A stretch of 64,000 nt of DNA from Saccharum officinarum (taxonomy: Eukaryota > Streptophyta > Magnoliopsida > Poales > Poaceae), in NCBI GenBank assembly GCA_020631735.1, contig CM036160.1:2278407-2342406 (forward strand), given 5' to 3'. The notes beneath the pieces were generated by a model. It made no database searches. It was not told the DNA's origin and was given only the letters and a program-made list of their open reading frames with translations. Each line of letters begins with the position of its first letter. Position 1 is the stretch's first letter. Both the position numbers and the translations under genes were made by a program. Positions 38,118 to 49,189 of the stretch are shown here, piece after piece.

Positions 38118-39071
38118 ACACATGCTTAATCCGACGTTGGTCAAATTAAACATGCATGTCATTCATTGTAATTCATATCATGATGATAAAAACTAAAATT
38201 AAAAATATTTTTCATAGAGGGTACATAAAAGATATTTCTTAAACTAAAAACTTATTGTTCTATTTCTTTCTTGGATCAATATCCCTGAAATCTTCGAAAA
38301 TTATTTCTTTTCAAGCCACTCTTAAAGAGGACACAATTTCTCATGCAATGGCCTACTTTCATATACACAATTTGTGCTTAGGCTTTTCATCATCTGAGTC
38401 ACAAGAACCCAGTGCTTTTCTTTCGCTTTCTTTTCTGCCTTCAAGAATGAAAGCAAGATCTTTGTATGAAAATTATTCAACAATAATTATCAACATTAAA
38501 TTCTAATTTCTTTATGTTCTATTCTATATCACCGTTGGGCAGATATAGAACAAAATAACTTTCTTCTACATTAATTCTATATCACCGTTGGGCAGAAATA
38601 GAACAAATGCATAAAATTTATAGATAAAACTCATAAAATTTTCTATCAATAACTTTTGCTAAAATTAGCAACATCATGAATACAATATTCTTGTATATTA
38701 ATTCCACATCACCGTTTGGTATAAATGGAATTAACATATGGAACAACTCAAATATCATTAACTCTCTTCAAATTAAATTCTCCCGTTGGTTCGAATTTAA
38801 TTAGAAGATCATCATCATCATCATTGCAGCGGAAAATCATCTTTCTATTTCATGAACATTTCTTGATCTTTATCTATTCTCTGAAAAATTGATCACTTTG
38901 ATGCATAATTTATCAGAGATTTAAATTTCAACCTCAATCTCATAAATAAGCTTATAATATTGTTATCATCAACGTTGGTCAGAAAATAACAATATCATAA
39001 TTTCACTTAAATCGTAATATGAATATCCCTCTAATTAAAATTTTCTCGTTGGTTCCAATTTTAATTAGAGG
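38118..39071 (-). other. Array of seven hairpins with a shared CCAACG-type loop in the Copia leader
   Basis: Plus-strand stems: 38121-38130/38145-38154 (approximate), 38522-38530/38542-38550, 38575-38583/38595-38603, 38700-38710/38722-38732, 38771-38780/38793-38802, 38957-38966/38986-38995 and 39028-39042/39057-39071. The last is a perfect 15-bp stem. Stem sequences differ, yet each loop carries CGTTGG or CGTTTGG (CCAACG or CCAAACG on the element strand), usually as ACCAACGG. Spacers are AT-rich and also include two CTTTGCAGCGGAAA-like boxes (38822-38835 and 39122-39136). Role unknown. Confidence 0.75.
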
Positions 39072-39182
39072 ATAAACTTTTCATCATTTTCTGAACAACT
39101 ATAAGAAGACAATATTCTTTTTCTTTGCAGCGGAAACTTGAACAAAATTCTTGAAATAAAAAAAAAATTCATCTCCTTTTCA

Positions 39183-39456
39183 GGAGAATATTCTTTTCTT
39201 TTCTTCTCTTTTGTTTCAGCCCCAAGGTTCATTTCAGTCGCGGTCCAGCATGGTGCTTGCCCGGTGAAACGGGCCAGCCCAGCAACGCTGCCGGAGGGGC
39301 GCGCTCCGATCGCCAGCACAGGAGAATTTTTTTTCTTTTCTTCTCTTTTGTTTCAGCCCCAAGGTTCATTTCAGTCGCGGTCCAGCATGGTGCTTGCCCG
39401 GTGAAACGGGCCAGCCCAGCAACGCTGCCGGAGGGGCGCGCTCCGATCGCCAGCAC
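39183..39456. repeat. Tandem duplication, two ~138-bp units in the Copia leader
   Basis: Units begin GGAGAAT at 39183 and 39321 and both run through TTTCAGCCCCAAGG to CGCTCCGATCGCCAGCAC. They are nearly identical, so the duplication is recent. Confidence 0.9.
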
Positions 39457-40420
39457 CCCCCACGCGCCCAGCTCGACGGCCCAGCAAGGCCCGCCTTGCA
39501 GGCGCTCGTGGCAATGCAGCCCAGCAGGCCCAGACGCGTGGCTGCGGCCCAGTAACGCGCTGCGCAGGATGCTCCCTGCGCACAGGCCTTAACCTGGGCC
39601 TGGGCCGGGAATCCCGCTGCCCGCCTGGGCCAAAAGCCAGCCCGTCCGCCTGGATGTAATCTAAGCCGTCCAGATGCATCCGATGGCTGCCCTTCAAAAT
39701 CGCATGAACAAAACCATGGACCGGCTGCTCTCCTGAACCCTAAACACATTCGATCTTTACACTTTCTTTCTTACCGCGCCGCGTGAAGCGATGGCCCATG
39801 GCCGCGGCGGCCGCCGGCGGCGGCACTGCCGGAGCGGGTCCTTGCCGGCTGCTCTCCCGGCTTTCCTCTTTTCTTTCTTCAACTTCTCGCTCGCTCACTC
39901 AGCAGCCGGCGCTACAGAAAATCGACGGCGGCCGGAGCAAAACGGCGCAAAAGGGCGGTGGCACCGCCGTCGTGCCCCTCGCCGGAGCACGCGTGCGGTC
40001 GGAGCCGCGCGCGGCGCCGTCGAGCGGTACTGCGGTGGTGCACTTTAGGCCCCATGCTCATGCCTGGACGAGGTGGGTTGCCGGTGAGCTGGCGGCTCGG
40101 GGTTCTATTTGTGCGCGGTTCTTTCTTCCTCCGCGGGCGGCGGTCGCGATGACGGGGAAAGAACACAGGTAGTTCCTTCCACACCGTCCTCTTCTTTTAC
40201 CCATTTTGGGTTAGGGTTAGGGTTAGTTTCTATCCGATTCGAAAATCGATTCATCTCGTTCATTTCCCCTCACTGCCCGATCCTTCATCAGGCAGTTAAG
40301 GTTAGGGTTTCGGTTGAACCGATTTCTTTCTTCCGTTTCTGTGCGGATTGAAACCCGTCACATCTTCTTTTCTGTGATTTCGACTTCTTTCTACCCGATC
40401 TGAATCCACACTAGCAACCA
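39457..40420 (-). other. GC-rich Copia leader without a supported gene
   Basis: Between the primer-binding site and the hairpin array. Several long open frames exist on both strands because of the GC content, but none has a domain. A short run of TTAGGG units lies at 40208-40226. Confidence 0.5.
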
Positions 40421-40434
40421 AGCTCCGGTACCAA
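40421..40434 (-). other. Copia primer-binding site
   Basis: Directly after the 5' LTR the element strand reads TTGGTACCGGAGC. This matches the initiator-Met tRNA primer site (TGGTATCAGAGC) at 10 of 12 positions. Confidence 0.7.
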
Positions 40435-40902
40435 TGTTAGTTTCAGTAGACCGTCTAGCAGTAGATCAGTCGGTAGGTTCTTGTCTATTTTGGTATGAAC
40501 AATGACAGTTCGATTCAGTGAGAGGGGAGAGGAGTGGTAGGTAACATTACCTATCGTCCGAGATGGAGGAACTCGAGGCCCGCGCGTGGTGTTGATGGTG
40601 AAGTCCTGCGGAGTCGATGGAGATGCAGCAGTGTAGAGGGGCGCAATCCACAGGCGGCAGTGGAGACCGGTGGGGCTTCCCGCCGCTGGCAGTGCACCCT
40701 CGGGATCGGATTGGGTCAGGAGTGTGGTGGCGGCTAGGCGGTGAACCTCGTAACCCTAACCACTGGCCCCCACCTCCTATTTATAGCACTGCGCGACGGG
40801 GGCCCACCAGCCACTTCATTGGGCTGGACGTCCCCGATCAGGACGCGAGATAAGGGCCCAGACAAGGCCGTTGGGCCAAGTCCAGTGGAGATCAAACTAA
40901 CA
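40435..40902 (-). repeat. Copia 5' LTR (right)
   Basis: Same 468 bp as the left LTR. On the element strand it contains a TATA-like CTATAAATAGG (plus-strand ctcctatttatag, about 40773-40785), likely its promoter. Confidence 0.93.
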
Positions 40903-43499
40903 GAAGATAGATAGCGGGACACCCAAGTAGCGGTTGGGGAAGGACTCGACACGGCATGCCAAGATGTGTAGAACCATTGCAACATCAGCTTCACTGCAGT
41001 GCAAAGGCATGGCAACACTCTTATCTAGATTGGTGAACAGGCCAGAGGCGAGACCAAAGATCTCCAGTGTCGTTTTCAGCACCCTGAGGTCCCAATAGGA
41101 GGGCGACACGAAGAGGACCATGTCATCTGCGTATAAACTGACCCTCTGCGATGTTCCTGCTGTGCCAAGCTACCCCAGGAGTCCTTCTGTATCTAGCCAG
41201 CACACCGTGTGGTTGATCACTTCCATCACAAGTACAAATAGCATCGGTGACAGGGGGTCGCCCTGACGTAAGCCCCGTGCATGACATATTCTCCTTCCTG
41301 GCACACCATTTAATAGAATTTTGGTGCTTGCTGTGCTCAGGATGGCGGAGATCCAGTTCCTCCATCTCCTCCCGAAACCCATGTGCTGCAGAACTTCCAA
41401 TAAAAAGGTCCACGACATGGAGTCGAACGCCTTGGCGATGTCTATCTTGAGCAACACACTTGCTCATGCTTTTTGTGTAGCGCCTTGCAAGAGAGGCGCA
41501 CTGCTCTGAAATTGTCGTGGATGCACCGCCCTTTTATGAAAGCACTCTGATTGCGGTGAACAAGCCCATCAAGTACCGAGGCCAGCCGATTAGCCAGACA
41601 TTTAGTAACCAACTTGCTGAAGCTATGGATCAAACTGATTGGGCGATAGTCTCGAATCTATGTCGGCTGTGGCTTCTTTTTGAGCAGAACCATGTAAGCA
41701 TCATTCAGGTGGTTGAGGCTCCTAGTATCTTGGGACCAGAACGCGTTAAACGCGTTCAAGACGTCCCCCTTGATGATGTCCCATGCCTTCTTGTAGAAGA
41801 TGCCGGTAAATCCGTTCGGGCCAGGCGCTTTGTCATTTGGGAGGTCCATGACAACGGCGTGAACCTCTTCCTCGGTAAAGAATGCCTCCAGCCCACCTAG
41901 CTCAAGAGAAGGAAGCCCAATAGCATCCAGGTTGATTCTCCTGGATCTCTCAAAATTGGAGCCCAGGATGGAGTTGTAGTATTCATATAAAGACTTAGCC
42001 ATCAAATCTTCATTCACCACCAGAACTCCATCTACTGACAGTGAGTCAATTCTGCTTTTCCTCTTCCTGTGGCAAGCTTGCAAGTGAAAGAATCTCGTGT
42101 TGGCATCCCCCTCGACAAGGAAGACGAGGCCCAAGGTCCTTAGCTTCAGAGATTTACGCAGCTCAGCCTCCCGCGGTGACAACGCTTTGAAATCTTGTGC
42201 CTCATCCAGACGGAGCAGCAACTCGCGCGCCAGGGCCAGCTAGAAGCGAACACTGCCAATTCTGGTCGCACTCCAGCTCATTAGCGCCCGCGCGACGTAT
42301 CTCAGCTTGCAGTCTAGCAATCGGAACGGATCAACGTCACTCACGGGGCACGACCACACCACCGCCACGACTTCAAGAAAGCCCGGTAGCTTCGTCCAGA
42401 AAGATTCGAACCTAAATCTCCGTTTGGCCCCAGGGGAGGTGTTGAGCATCAAAAGGAGCGAACAGTGGTCCGAGCAATCTGTTGAGAGAGGTTTCAGGCA
42501 GTGGTAAGGGAACGCCTGGAACCAATCCACAGTTGCCAGGCAACGATCTAGTCTCTCAAGGGTCAGATGATCACGTTCGTTGGACCAAGTGAATCGGCGT
42601 CCCATCAACATGACCTCCTGCAGGTGCGCCCTGTTAATGAATGCTCGGAACCTCCTTATGTTTCGCCGATCAAGCCTGTCGTTGTTCTTTGTCTTCGGCT
42701 TGATAAATCATATTAAAGTCTCCATAGATCAGTCATGGCCCTAGGCACGTTTCGCTGCAGCGAAGGAGCTCATCGAGGAACTCAACTTTCTCATCATCAT
42801 GTTGTGGGCCATACACCACGGTTAGCTACCATGGCACGGATTGTCCAGCTGGGGTGAGACGCGCCGAGAGGGAGTAGGCGCCCTTGACGACCCTAGAAGC
42901 CGCCCAGTAGTCCTTGTGCCAGGCAAGCATGATGCCCCCCGAGATATTTGCAGCCGGGATGAACTCATAGTCAAACATGAAGCCTAAAATTTCAGCAGCC
43001 TTAGTAGTACAGACATTGGAGAGCTTTGTCTCCTGCAAACACACCACCGTTGCCCTTTGCTGCACCAAAAATTCCCTCACTACATTACGACGCGCCCTTC
43101 CGTTCAGCCCCCGCACGTTCCACACAAAGCAGCTTTGGTTTGACGTCATAAGAAAACAAATTGGCGACAGGTGGACGAGTTCGAGGCACTAACTGGCCTC
43201 GTCCTCTAGCCCAAGCATATCTAGGTTCATAGCAATGGGGTCGAAGCCGTCTCCTAGGAGCAGCTGGAGCGCGTCATGGCTGGCGTCGGAGAGCGGCTGC
43301 CTAAATGCAGACTTGTATTTGCGCACCGTGTCTGAGCCAATCATCGCTAAGGGCGGCGCCACCCCCAAGCTTTTGCATGAGGACTCGCTGGGCCTACCTA
43401 GTGGAGTCAGCCTCCCTCGGTGCAGCCGTAATTCGCTCACTATGCCGAAGTGACACCGGCGTAGGGGTGCGAGATCGGCGCAGCTTTGGCGGCCCACGA

Positions 43500-45474
43500 A
43501 TCAGGGGGTCTGTAGGGGGATGCACAGCCGCCGCTCAAGGGTTTCAGAAACCGGTGTCGAGTTGGTCGCGCCGCCCCTGGCAGTGCTAGCTTGGTGCGAC
43601 GTGGTTGGTGAAGCCGACATCAAAACAGGCATCTCCCTACCTCCTTCGTCAGCAGTCTTGGGACTCCGGCATGCAGCTGGGTATTCGCCGGTTGCTCCCT
43701 GCCGCCGCTTGTAAGTATATCGAACAGCAAGGGTAACCCATGTTGAAGTCATCACAGAGGGCGACGCAGGTGGTGCAGCTATCGTCAAACGCTCGCCAGC
43801 CGGTGGTGTGGAAGGCACGGGCTCGGGGACCGGATCGCTCACGGGACCAGTTCACGTCGAGACACCCAGGTCGACTCGACGGCAGGTCACGAGTGGCCAA
43901 CAAACTCATCGTCAACCAACTTGGCCCACTAGTCTTCTCTTGGCCCAACTCCCGGAGCCTGCGAATCGGCCGGCAGCACGGCCCGTCCCCGCCTATTCAA
44001 AGGTGACCCGGGCAAAACCACCAGGGTTCTCTCCCTATACGGGGCACCGAGCTCAACCTCAGCGCACTGGGCCCACCAGTCATCATGGGCCTTAGGCGGC
44101 GGTGTCTGGACACTGCAGCCACATTGAAGTAGGATCGGGGCGATATCCAGAAAGCAGCCCACTATGCCACGATCGGATATTGGTGCCCTCAACAACATAG
44201 GTGAAGGGCTGCAGGGGATCCGCTGAGTTGACCCATGAGCCGACAGGATCTCCGCGGCCCCCTGTTGAAGGTGCAGAGGCGTGGTCGCGTGCTCCCGAGG
44301 TGAGACAGGCATGGCAATGATAGGCGCACGCACCCGAGGCCACAGCGATGCGACGTTTGGGATCTCGCCATCCTCGCCAATAGAAGCTCGCACGGTGGGC
44401 CCGTCCTCATCCCGCTCGTACAGGCAGCAAAACTCGCTGACAAGGACCGACACCGGCGATTGTGCGCATCGACGTCGATCGATTCCAGAGTGGAAACGAT
44501 TGAAGTTGTTGTCCATAGAGTCGTCGTTGTCACTGTCTCGGCGCGCAGAATAGTCATCTTCCGAGGTTCCCCGCGACGGCCCGCCATGGCCGTCTGTCGA
44601 AACGTGGCCACCGCCACCAGGCGACGGAAATGGTGGCGGGGTCGGAGGCTTGCAGCAATGCGGCACCGAAGTAGAACGGCCCGTAGAGATGGACCTTGCC
44701 GAGGTAGTATCATTGTCAGCTGGTCGCGCCCACTAGTCGACTGTATCCACCCGTTGCCTTCTCGACCCCCGACGCCTCCCTCCCCCACCTGCCCGTGGTG
44801 GGGAGCGGCCGCGCTTTGCACCAGACGAGCGCGGTGGCAGAGGGTAGGAAGACGCCCGATGTCCTTTGCCCAAGTAGTTGTAGCACTTGGCCAGGAAAGT
44901 GCACTCCGCCTTGACATGGTTCTTGGCCAAGCAATTGAAACATAGGCCCACCAACTCTAGTGGCACTAGCCTGGCCAGCTTGGGTGGTGAGCAGCGGCGC
45001 CAGCATCGACAGTTGTGGACCTCGTAGAACCCCTCCTCATCTGGCTCCACGAGGACACATGCGGGGTGCGACACATGAGATGGGTGGCGCTGGGCAGGAG
45101 GAGCCGGCTGGGGTAGCCGCGCTGCCACCATGAAGCCCTCAGGCCGACACCGGCGATGATGGCAATGCACGTGGCACCTACAGTCACTGCCCCACCGCGA
45201 CCTCCTTTCCTTTGCCAGGAGGCGACGGTGATGGTGGCTCCTCATCGGAGTTAGAGTCACTAAAGCAGAGCTGACCCACGATGCTTCCGTCGAAGCAGTC
45301 GCCCGGGAAGAGTCCAGGTGACCCCGCACCAAGGGAGCGCGGCGAGGCAAGCTCCTCTTCCACCTCGTCCGCCCACGAGCGATGTGGAGGGGAGCCGCGG
45401 TCCATCGGAGGGGGAGGGGGAGGTGGGCGGCGGGACCAGAGTGGTCACCGGTGGGGGAGCATGCAACATCCATC
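43500..45474 (-). pseudogene. LINE1 ORF1: zinc-knuckle nucleic-acid-binding protein, broken
   Basis: Minus-strand frames carry a CCHC knuckle CFNCLAKNHVKAEC at about 44945-44900. A second, degenerate one (CYNYLGKGHRASSYP) has Cys replaced by Tyr at two positions. Basic and Pro-rich low-complexity sequence surrounds them. ORF1 proteins coat LINE RNA. The reading frame changes at least once, so the product would be truncated. Confidence 0.7.
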
Positions 45475-45490
45475 ACAACTCTGCTTACTC

Positions 45491-48400
45491 ATCCACCATC
45501 ACCGGTGTTGTTTCTATGGCTAGTTGCCACCGCAACAATCCTACATGGGCAGGGCGGACACGTCGCCACCACGTTGTCGGAGGTGGCTCGGCCGTGAACC
45601 CCAATGGCAAGTTGCGTTCTACGTATCCACGGCCTGACATTTTCCTTAAGGACAAAGGAACTTCTCTGCCGAAGAAGTGTTTCAGGTGCCTGGCCTCCGA
45701 TCATCTTGTCTCTGCCTGCCGGGACCCTATAAAGTGTGCTAAGTGCCTCCGGTTTGGACACAAGAGCTACCAGTGCAAAAACCTCACTACCACTAAGATG
45801 TCCAACTCCTCCGAATCCTCCGCCTCCATCTGTTGCTCTCCCACCACCTCTGCTATGATCACCGCCACCGCCAACCTCCTCCACTCCCACTTTAATTTGC
45901 CAACCCAGTTCGCCACTCCACCAGCCCCACTCCTGAATCGCCGCTGCCAAACCAGCCACCCGCCCCTCGTCCGTCTCCTGGGGCGAGGTCCTCCAACTTT
46001 GTCCCACCTAGGCGTGCGATGGTGGAGGTGCACGTTAGCAATGGCAATTATGAGGGTCGAGGGTGTTCGCTTATGTCTACCTCGAGCACACAGTGCACAG
46101 CCCTCACCTCTTCATTCGCCAGGCCATGGAGCAGGCCTGTGGCGCACCCACGTTCCACCTTGCTACCTCCTCTCGCGGGGTGGGCATCAAGGTGTTCGCC
46201 AGCCAGGAGGTGTGGGAGCAAGTGATCGCGCTTTCTCTTATCACCCACGACGGCAACACCATCACCCACGACAGCAACACCTGTTTCTATGCCTTCTACA
46301 ACATCTACGCCGAGATAGCTGCTGTCGACTTCTTGCTGGAGCACTGGGAGGAACCACTTGCCAGGGAAGTGCTCGGCGCGATCGGTAATGTCTGCTGCAT
46401 TGATCCCGACTGCCTCCTTGATGTTGATTACACATCTATGCGTGCTGTTGTTCATCTTGATCATGATCGTGAGGTGCCTGAGCAGCTACTTGTGTGCAAC
46501 CACAGTGGCCTAGCTTCCATTGCCAGAGTTTACACTATTCGCACCTGGCTCGACACTAATCCCATGCCTGACTTCAGCAACTACACCTTTGGCCCTACTC
46601 CTGTGCTACACATGCCGCCTGCTTACCACCCTATTGGCAACCCACCCACTCAAATGCCTGCTAATCCTCATAACCTCGTTGCCACTGTCTTAGAGTGGGA
46701 AGTTCCCAGTGTCACTCCCAACCTCCACCCCGTGCACACCAGGTGTGCCACTCCCCACCCATCAGTTGTTGCTCGCACACCTTCTACTCTTGCACTTCCT
46801 TGGTATGGTGTTGGTGGGGTGCCGGAGCGTGAAGCGCATGGGCCAAGCGGCTCGCTTCTGGAGGTCTCTACTGAAGTTGATGCAGCCTCAGCGCTCGCGG
46901 ATCTGAGCTTGGAGGTGCCTCCGACGTTCTCTGCTGGTGGGCACACAGAAGAGGAGCACGAGAGCCACGCTCAGAAGAGGAGGGCCAGGCGCAAGAGAGC
47001 CATGAACAGTGCCAACAAGCTATGCAGGAGCATGAGGCTCAAAGAGAAGGAAGGCAATGTTAGCGTTTCTTTACGCAATCACCAAGTAAATAGGTATTAA
47101 GTCCTTTCTAGGTAACGATGCTAGAAACGCCAGTTGGTAATCCTTGACACCATTACTAAGATTGAGTTAATCTTAGCAACGCTGCCAAGAAACACCAACT
47201 ATGATAGTTCTTAACGATCACAGAACGAGTCCACAAGCGCATAGAATTATCTTTGTAGCATTTCACCCGGTGGTATTCGGGTATCGTTCAGTTATATTTT
47301 CTCAAAGGAAGGCATGGTATGAGAAACTCTAACATGGATATGGACAAGATAACATGACTACATGATAGACTAGTACTCATAGCAGGGGTAAACGGTAGTG
47401 GATTTGGATAGTGGACACACACAATGAGCATATCTTAGGGGTAGAAGAGGAAGGAAGCAAGAATAAAGAATAAATGAATAATCTAACAGGAGCAGATACA
47501 TCCTAATACAGCTATGCAAAGAATAGCTAATAATCATACATGTACATGAACAAGAGATAGAGCTAGGCATGATATGGATCGAGAGGCCACCGAGTACTGG
47601 TCTGCCATCAACCTCATGTGATAATTTACGTACTCCTACACCATACTTGAATGTAGGGGATTACAAGGGACGGACAGGGTTGTCTCCACCTGCCACCTAC
47701 CCCTCAACCAGGGGCCATGAAGTGCATTCACCTGATCCTTTGTATCCGAGCACCATGCCCGCATACAGAAAATCTACCCAAGTCCCCCGCGGTCCCTGAC
47801 CCTACGGATCGGCAGGTAAGAGACTTGGGCACACCCAAAAGCATGATGAACCACCATATCAATATATCTCTATTCTTACTTATTTACATGATATGAATAA
47901 TTAAGCATAAAGTTCTACATGACTTGATCATAACATAAAAACTATAGACTAGTTTATATGCTAAGATCATATCATAGGAACTATACTCTAATTTCATAGC
48001 ATAGCTATATTCATAAAGTAAAGGCATGACTTTGGAGAAAAGATCTTTCTTATTCATACTCGAATTCCTCTCCAAGGAGTCAAGCCCTCCAAGGTAGCTT
48101 TCTCTAGCTCCAAGTACTACTAAGGATGAAAGTAAAAGTACAAAATGTGGAGGAGAGTTGCTCAAGTGTTGTGTGTCCTTTAGAGGGGGTGTGCCTCTCT
48201 ATTTATACACGAGCTATGTGGTGCTTCTGGCTATCTTTGGCATGGAGACACATGATGCACTGCCTCAGCATGAGTCCATGCCACCGCCGAAGGAAGGAGT
48301 GGCCAAGAGGCGCTAGTAGGGGAGCAGCCGACCCTAGGGAGCGGCCGGCCCCTGACTAGGCCATCTCGCCACCGCCTTTGCATGGTGGACTTTGGGCTGG

Positions 48401-48890
48401 ACATGGATTAGTGCCCCGAGGTGTTTCACCCTATTTGTAATGTTTTGGTGGGTGTCTCCTTTGTTCTTTTGTGCAAATTGGTGTTTAGAAAGGGCCTTTT
48501 GGTGAAATCCTCCATGTATTTGTGTTTGTGTCCTGCAAAATAATAATCTCCAAATGCATGTAAAACTTGGTTAATAGTAAATGCATATGTGACTAAGTTT
48601 GCTAATTTCTTCTCTTTTTGTCACTTAATTGGCGGTCGGATTTGATTGATAAAGACCGCGAACAGGTGCAAAGCTCCCTAAGGACAAAGTCGTCCGTGTT
48701 CAACAATCCAAGTTTGATTTCACTGGTTCGTCTCGTAGATTGCGTAATGCTCTCACCAAATCTTATCTCTTATCTGATAATAACTATCCCTCAGGTGATG
48801 ATGAGTCCCTTTTGGACATTACTGCTGCCTGCGGTGCAAGTGAGGAGGAGCTGGCAGGTCTCTTTGGTGTGACAGTGTCACCGTTCGCAT
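45491..48890 (+). pseudogene. LINE2 ORF1: zinc-knuckle protein, split by an LTR
   Basis: Two CCHC knuckles, CFRCLASDHLVSAC and CAKCLRFGHKSYQC (about 45678-45780), follow an RPDIFLKDKG segment. After a frame change comes a domain from about 46063 (FIRQAMEQACG, FYNIYAEIAAVDFLLEHWEEPLARE...VYTIRTWL) and a basic end (KRRARRKRAMNSANKLCRS). The LTR insertion follows at 47058. The last part resumes near 48675 (LPKDKVVRVQQSKFDFTGSSRRLRNAL) and stops near 48890. It resembles the long ORF1 of plant L1 elements that binds RNA. Confidence 0.75.
47058..48664 (-). mobile_element. Probable solo LTR (or short LTR element) in LINE2 ORF1
   Basis: The insertion starts TGTTAGCG and ends CGCGAACA, so it has TG...CA ends. 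It interrupts ORF1 cleanly in sense. A segment at about 47200-47390, read on the minus strand, matches 53125-53310 (shared TACCCCTGG/GTAT and AAATGCTACAA-TAT-ATTCT-TGCGCTTG pattern). The immediate 5-bp flanks (GGCAA, GGTGC) do not match, so the target duplication has diverged or the ends are slightly off. Confidence 0.5.
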
Positions 48891-49189
48891 AGCAGTGTTG
48901 AATCCACAAGTTCACGACCCTAAAGGTGGCACCACCATCAACAGCTAGGAGCCTCATGCCTCCAATTTTGTCTTTGTCAGTAGTGGTGCTAGGAAAACCC
49001 CTCCTGCCTTAGCCGTTGAGATGCTTCGTAGCTCCAGGTCTACCTCCTTAGTTTCAACACCTTGTATCCGGTAACTCAGTTGCCCCTTGAATAATGTAAA
49101 TATCTTGTCAGCTGCTGCTATGCGCTGCCCCATGTACAGTGTTGAACATGTTTTTTTATGAATAGAAGCATAAAAGTCTGTTGCTAGAA

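Larger units (their letters stand above)
34769..40902 (-). mobile_element. Copia LTR retrotransposon inside LINE1, TSD GAAGA
   Basis: 6134 bp with two 468-bp LTRs that look identical, flanked by GAAGA at 34764-34768 and 40903-40907. Minus orientation is shown by the primer-binding site next to the right LTR and a polypurine tract next to the left one. The internal region has decayed pol remnants (YVDD at 36410-36399), a long GC-rich leader and a hairpin array. No intact gag or pol, so it must have been moved by proteins from a relative. Confidence 0.92.
33490..43150 (-). pseudogene. LINE1 ORF2: endonuclease + reverse transcriptase, broken
   Basis: The N-terminal AP-type endonuclease begins near 43149 (FVWNVRGLNGRARR, then CLQETKLS with the catalytic Glu). 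The middle linker spans about 42611-41650. Reverse transcriptase follows with ALIDKVFD-like blocks (KIDIAKAFDSMSW), GLRQGDPLSPMLF and YADD (41133-41122). The Copia element then splits the sequence after LGVPLSIF; it resumes at 34768 with KLKKSDEQALIDVVAARLP. It ends with the zinc-binding zf-RVT region (34180-33840) and a C-terminal tail near 33490. The protein nicks target DNA and copies LINE RNA onto it. At least two frame changes and one in-frame stop are visible between 43149 and 41120, apart from the insertion. Confidence 0.85.
33309..45474 (-). mobile_element. LINE1, full-length L1-type retrotransposon inserted in LINE2
   Basis: Bounded by 16-bp target duplications ACAACTCTGCTTACTC (33293-33308 and 45475-45490). 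The 3' oligo(A) is at the left end and the 5' end at the right. Without the Copia insertion (34769-40907) it is about 6.0 kb, a full-length size. The order on the minus strand is ORF1 with zinc knuckles, endonuclease, reverse transcriptase (YADD at 41133-41122), zf-RVT, 3' UTR. Several frameshifts and stops interrupt both ORFs. Confidence 0.9.

Noticed and set aside
38500..39110. CRISPR-like array (repeated CCGTTGG with spacers)
   Set aside because: Plant nuclear DNA, no constant repeat beyond the loop, irregular spacing; the repeats are hairpins with different stems.
39783..40172. Plus-strand ORF of 129 codons in the Copia leader
   Set aside because: Antisense to the element, low complexity, no domain; explained by high GC.
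40208..40226. TTAGGG units resembling telomere repeats
   Set aside because: Only about three units, human-type rather than plant TTTAGGG, inside a retrotransposon leader; common in plant leaders (AGGGTTAG).
44281..44945. Plus-strand Arg/Ser-rich ORFs opposite LINE1 ORF1
   Set aside because: Shadows of the minus-strand LINE ORF1; no domain of their own.
47058..48664. Complete LTR retrotransposon
   Set aside because: Only about 1.6 kb, no coding domains, no second LTR and no matching 5-bp flanks; left as a probable solo LTR.
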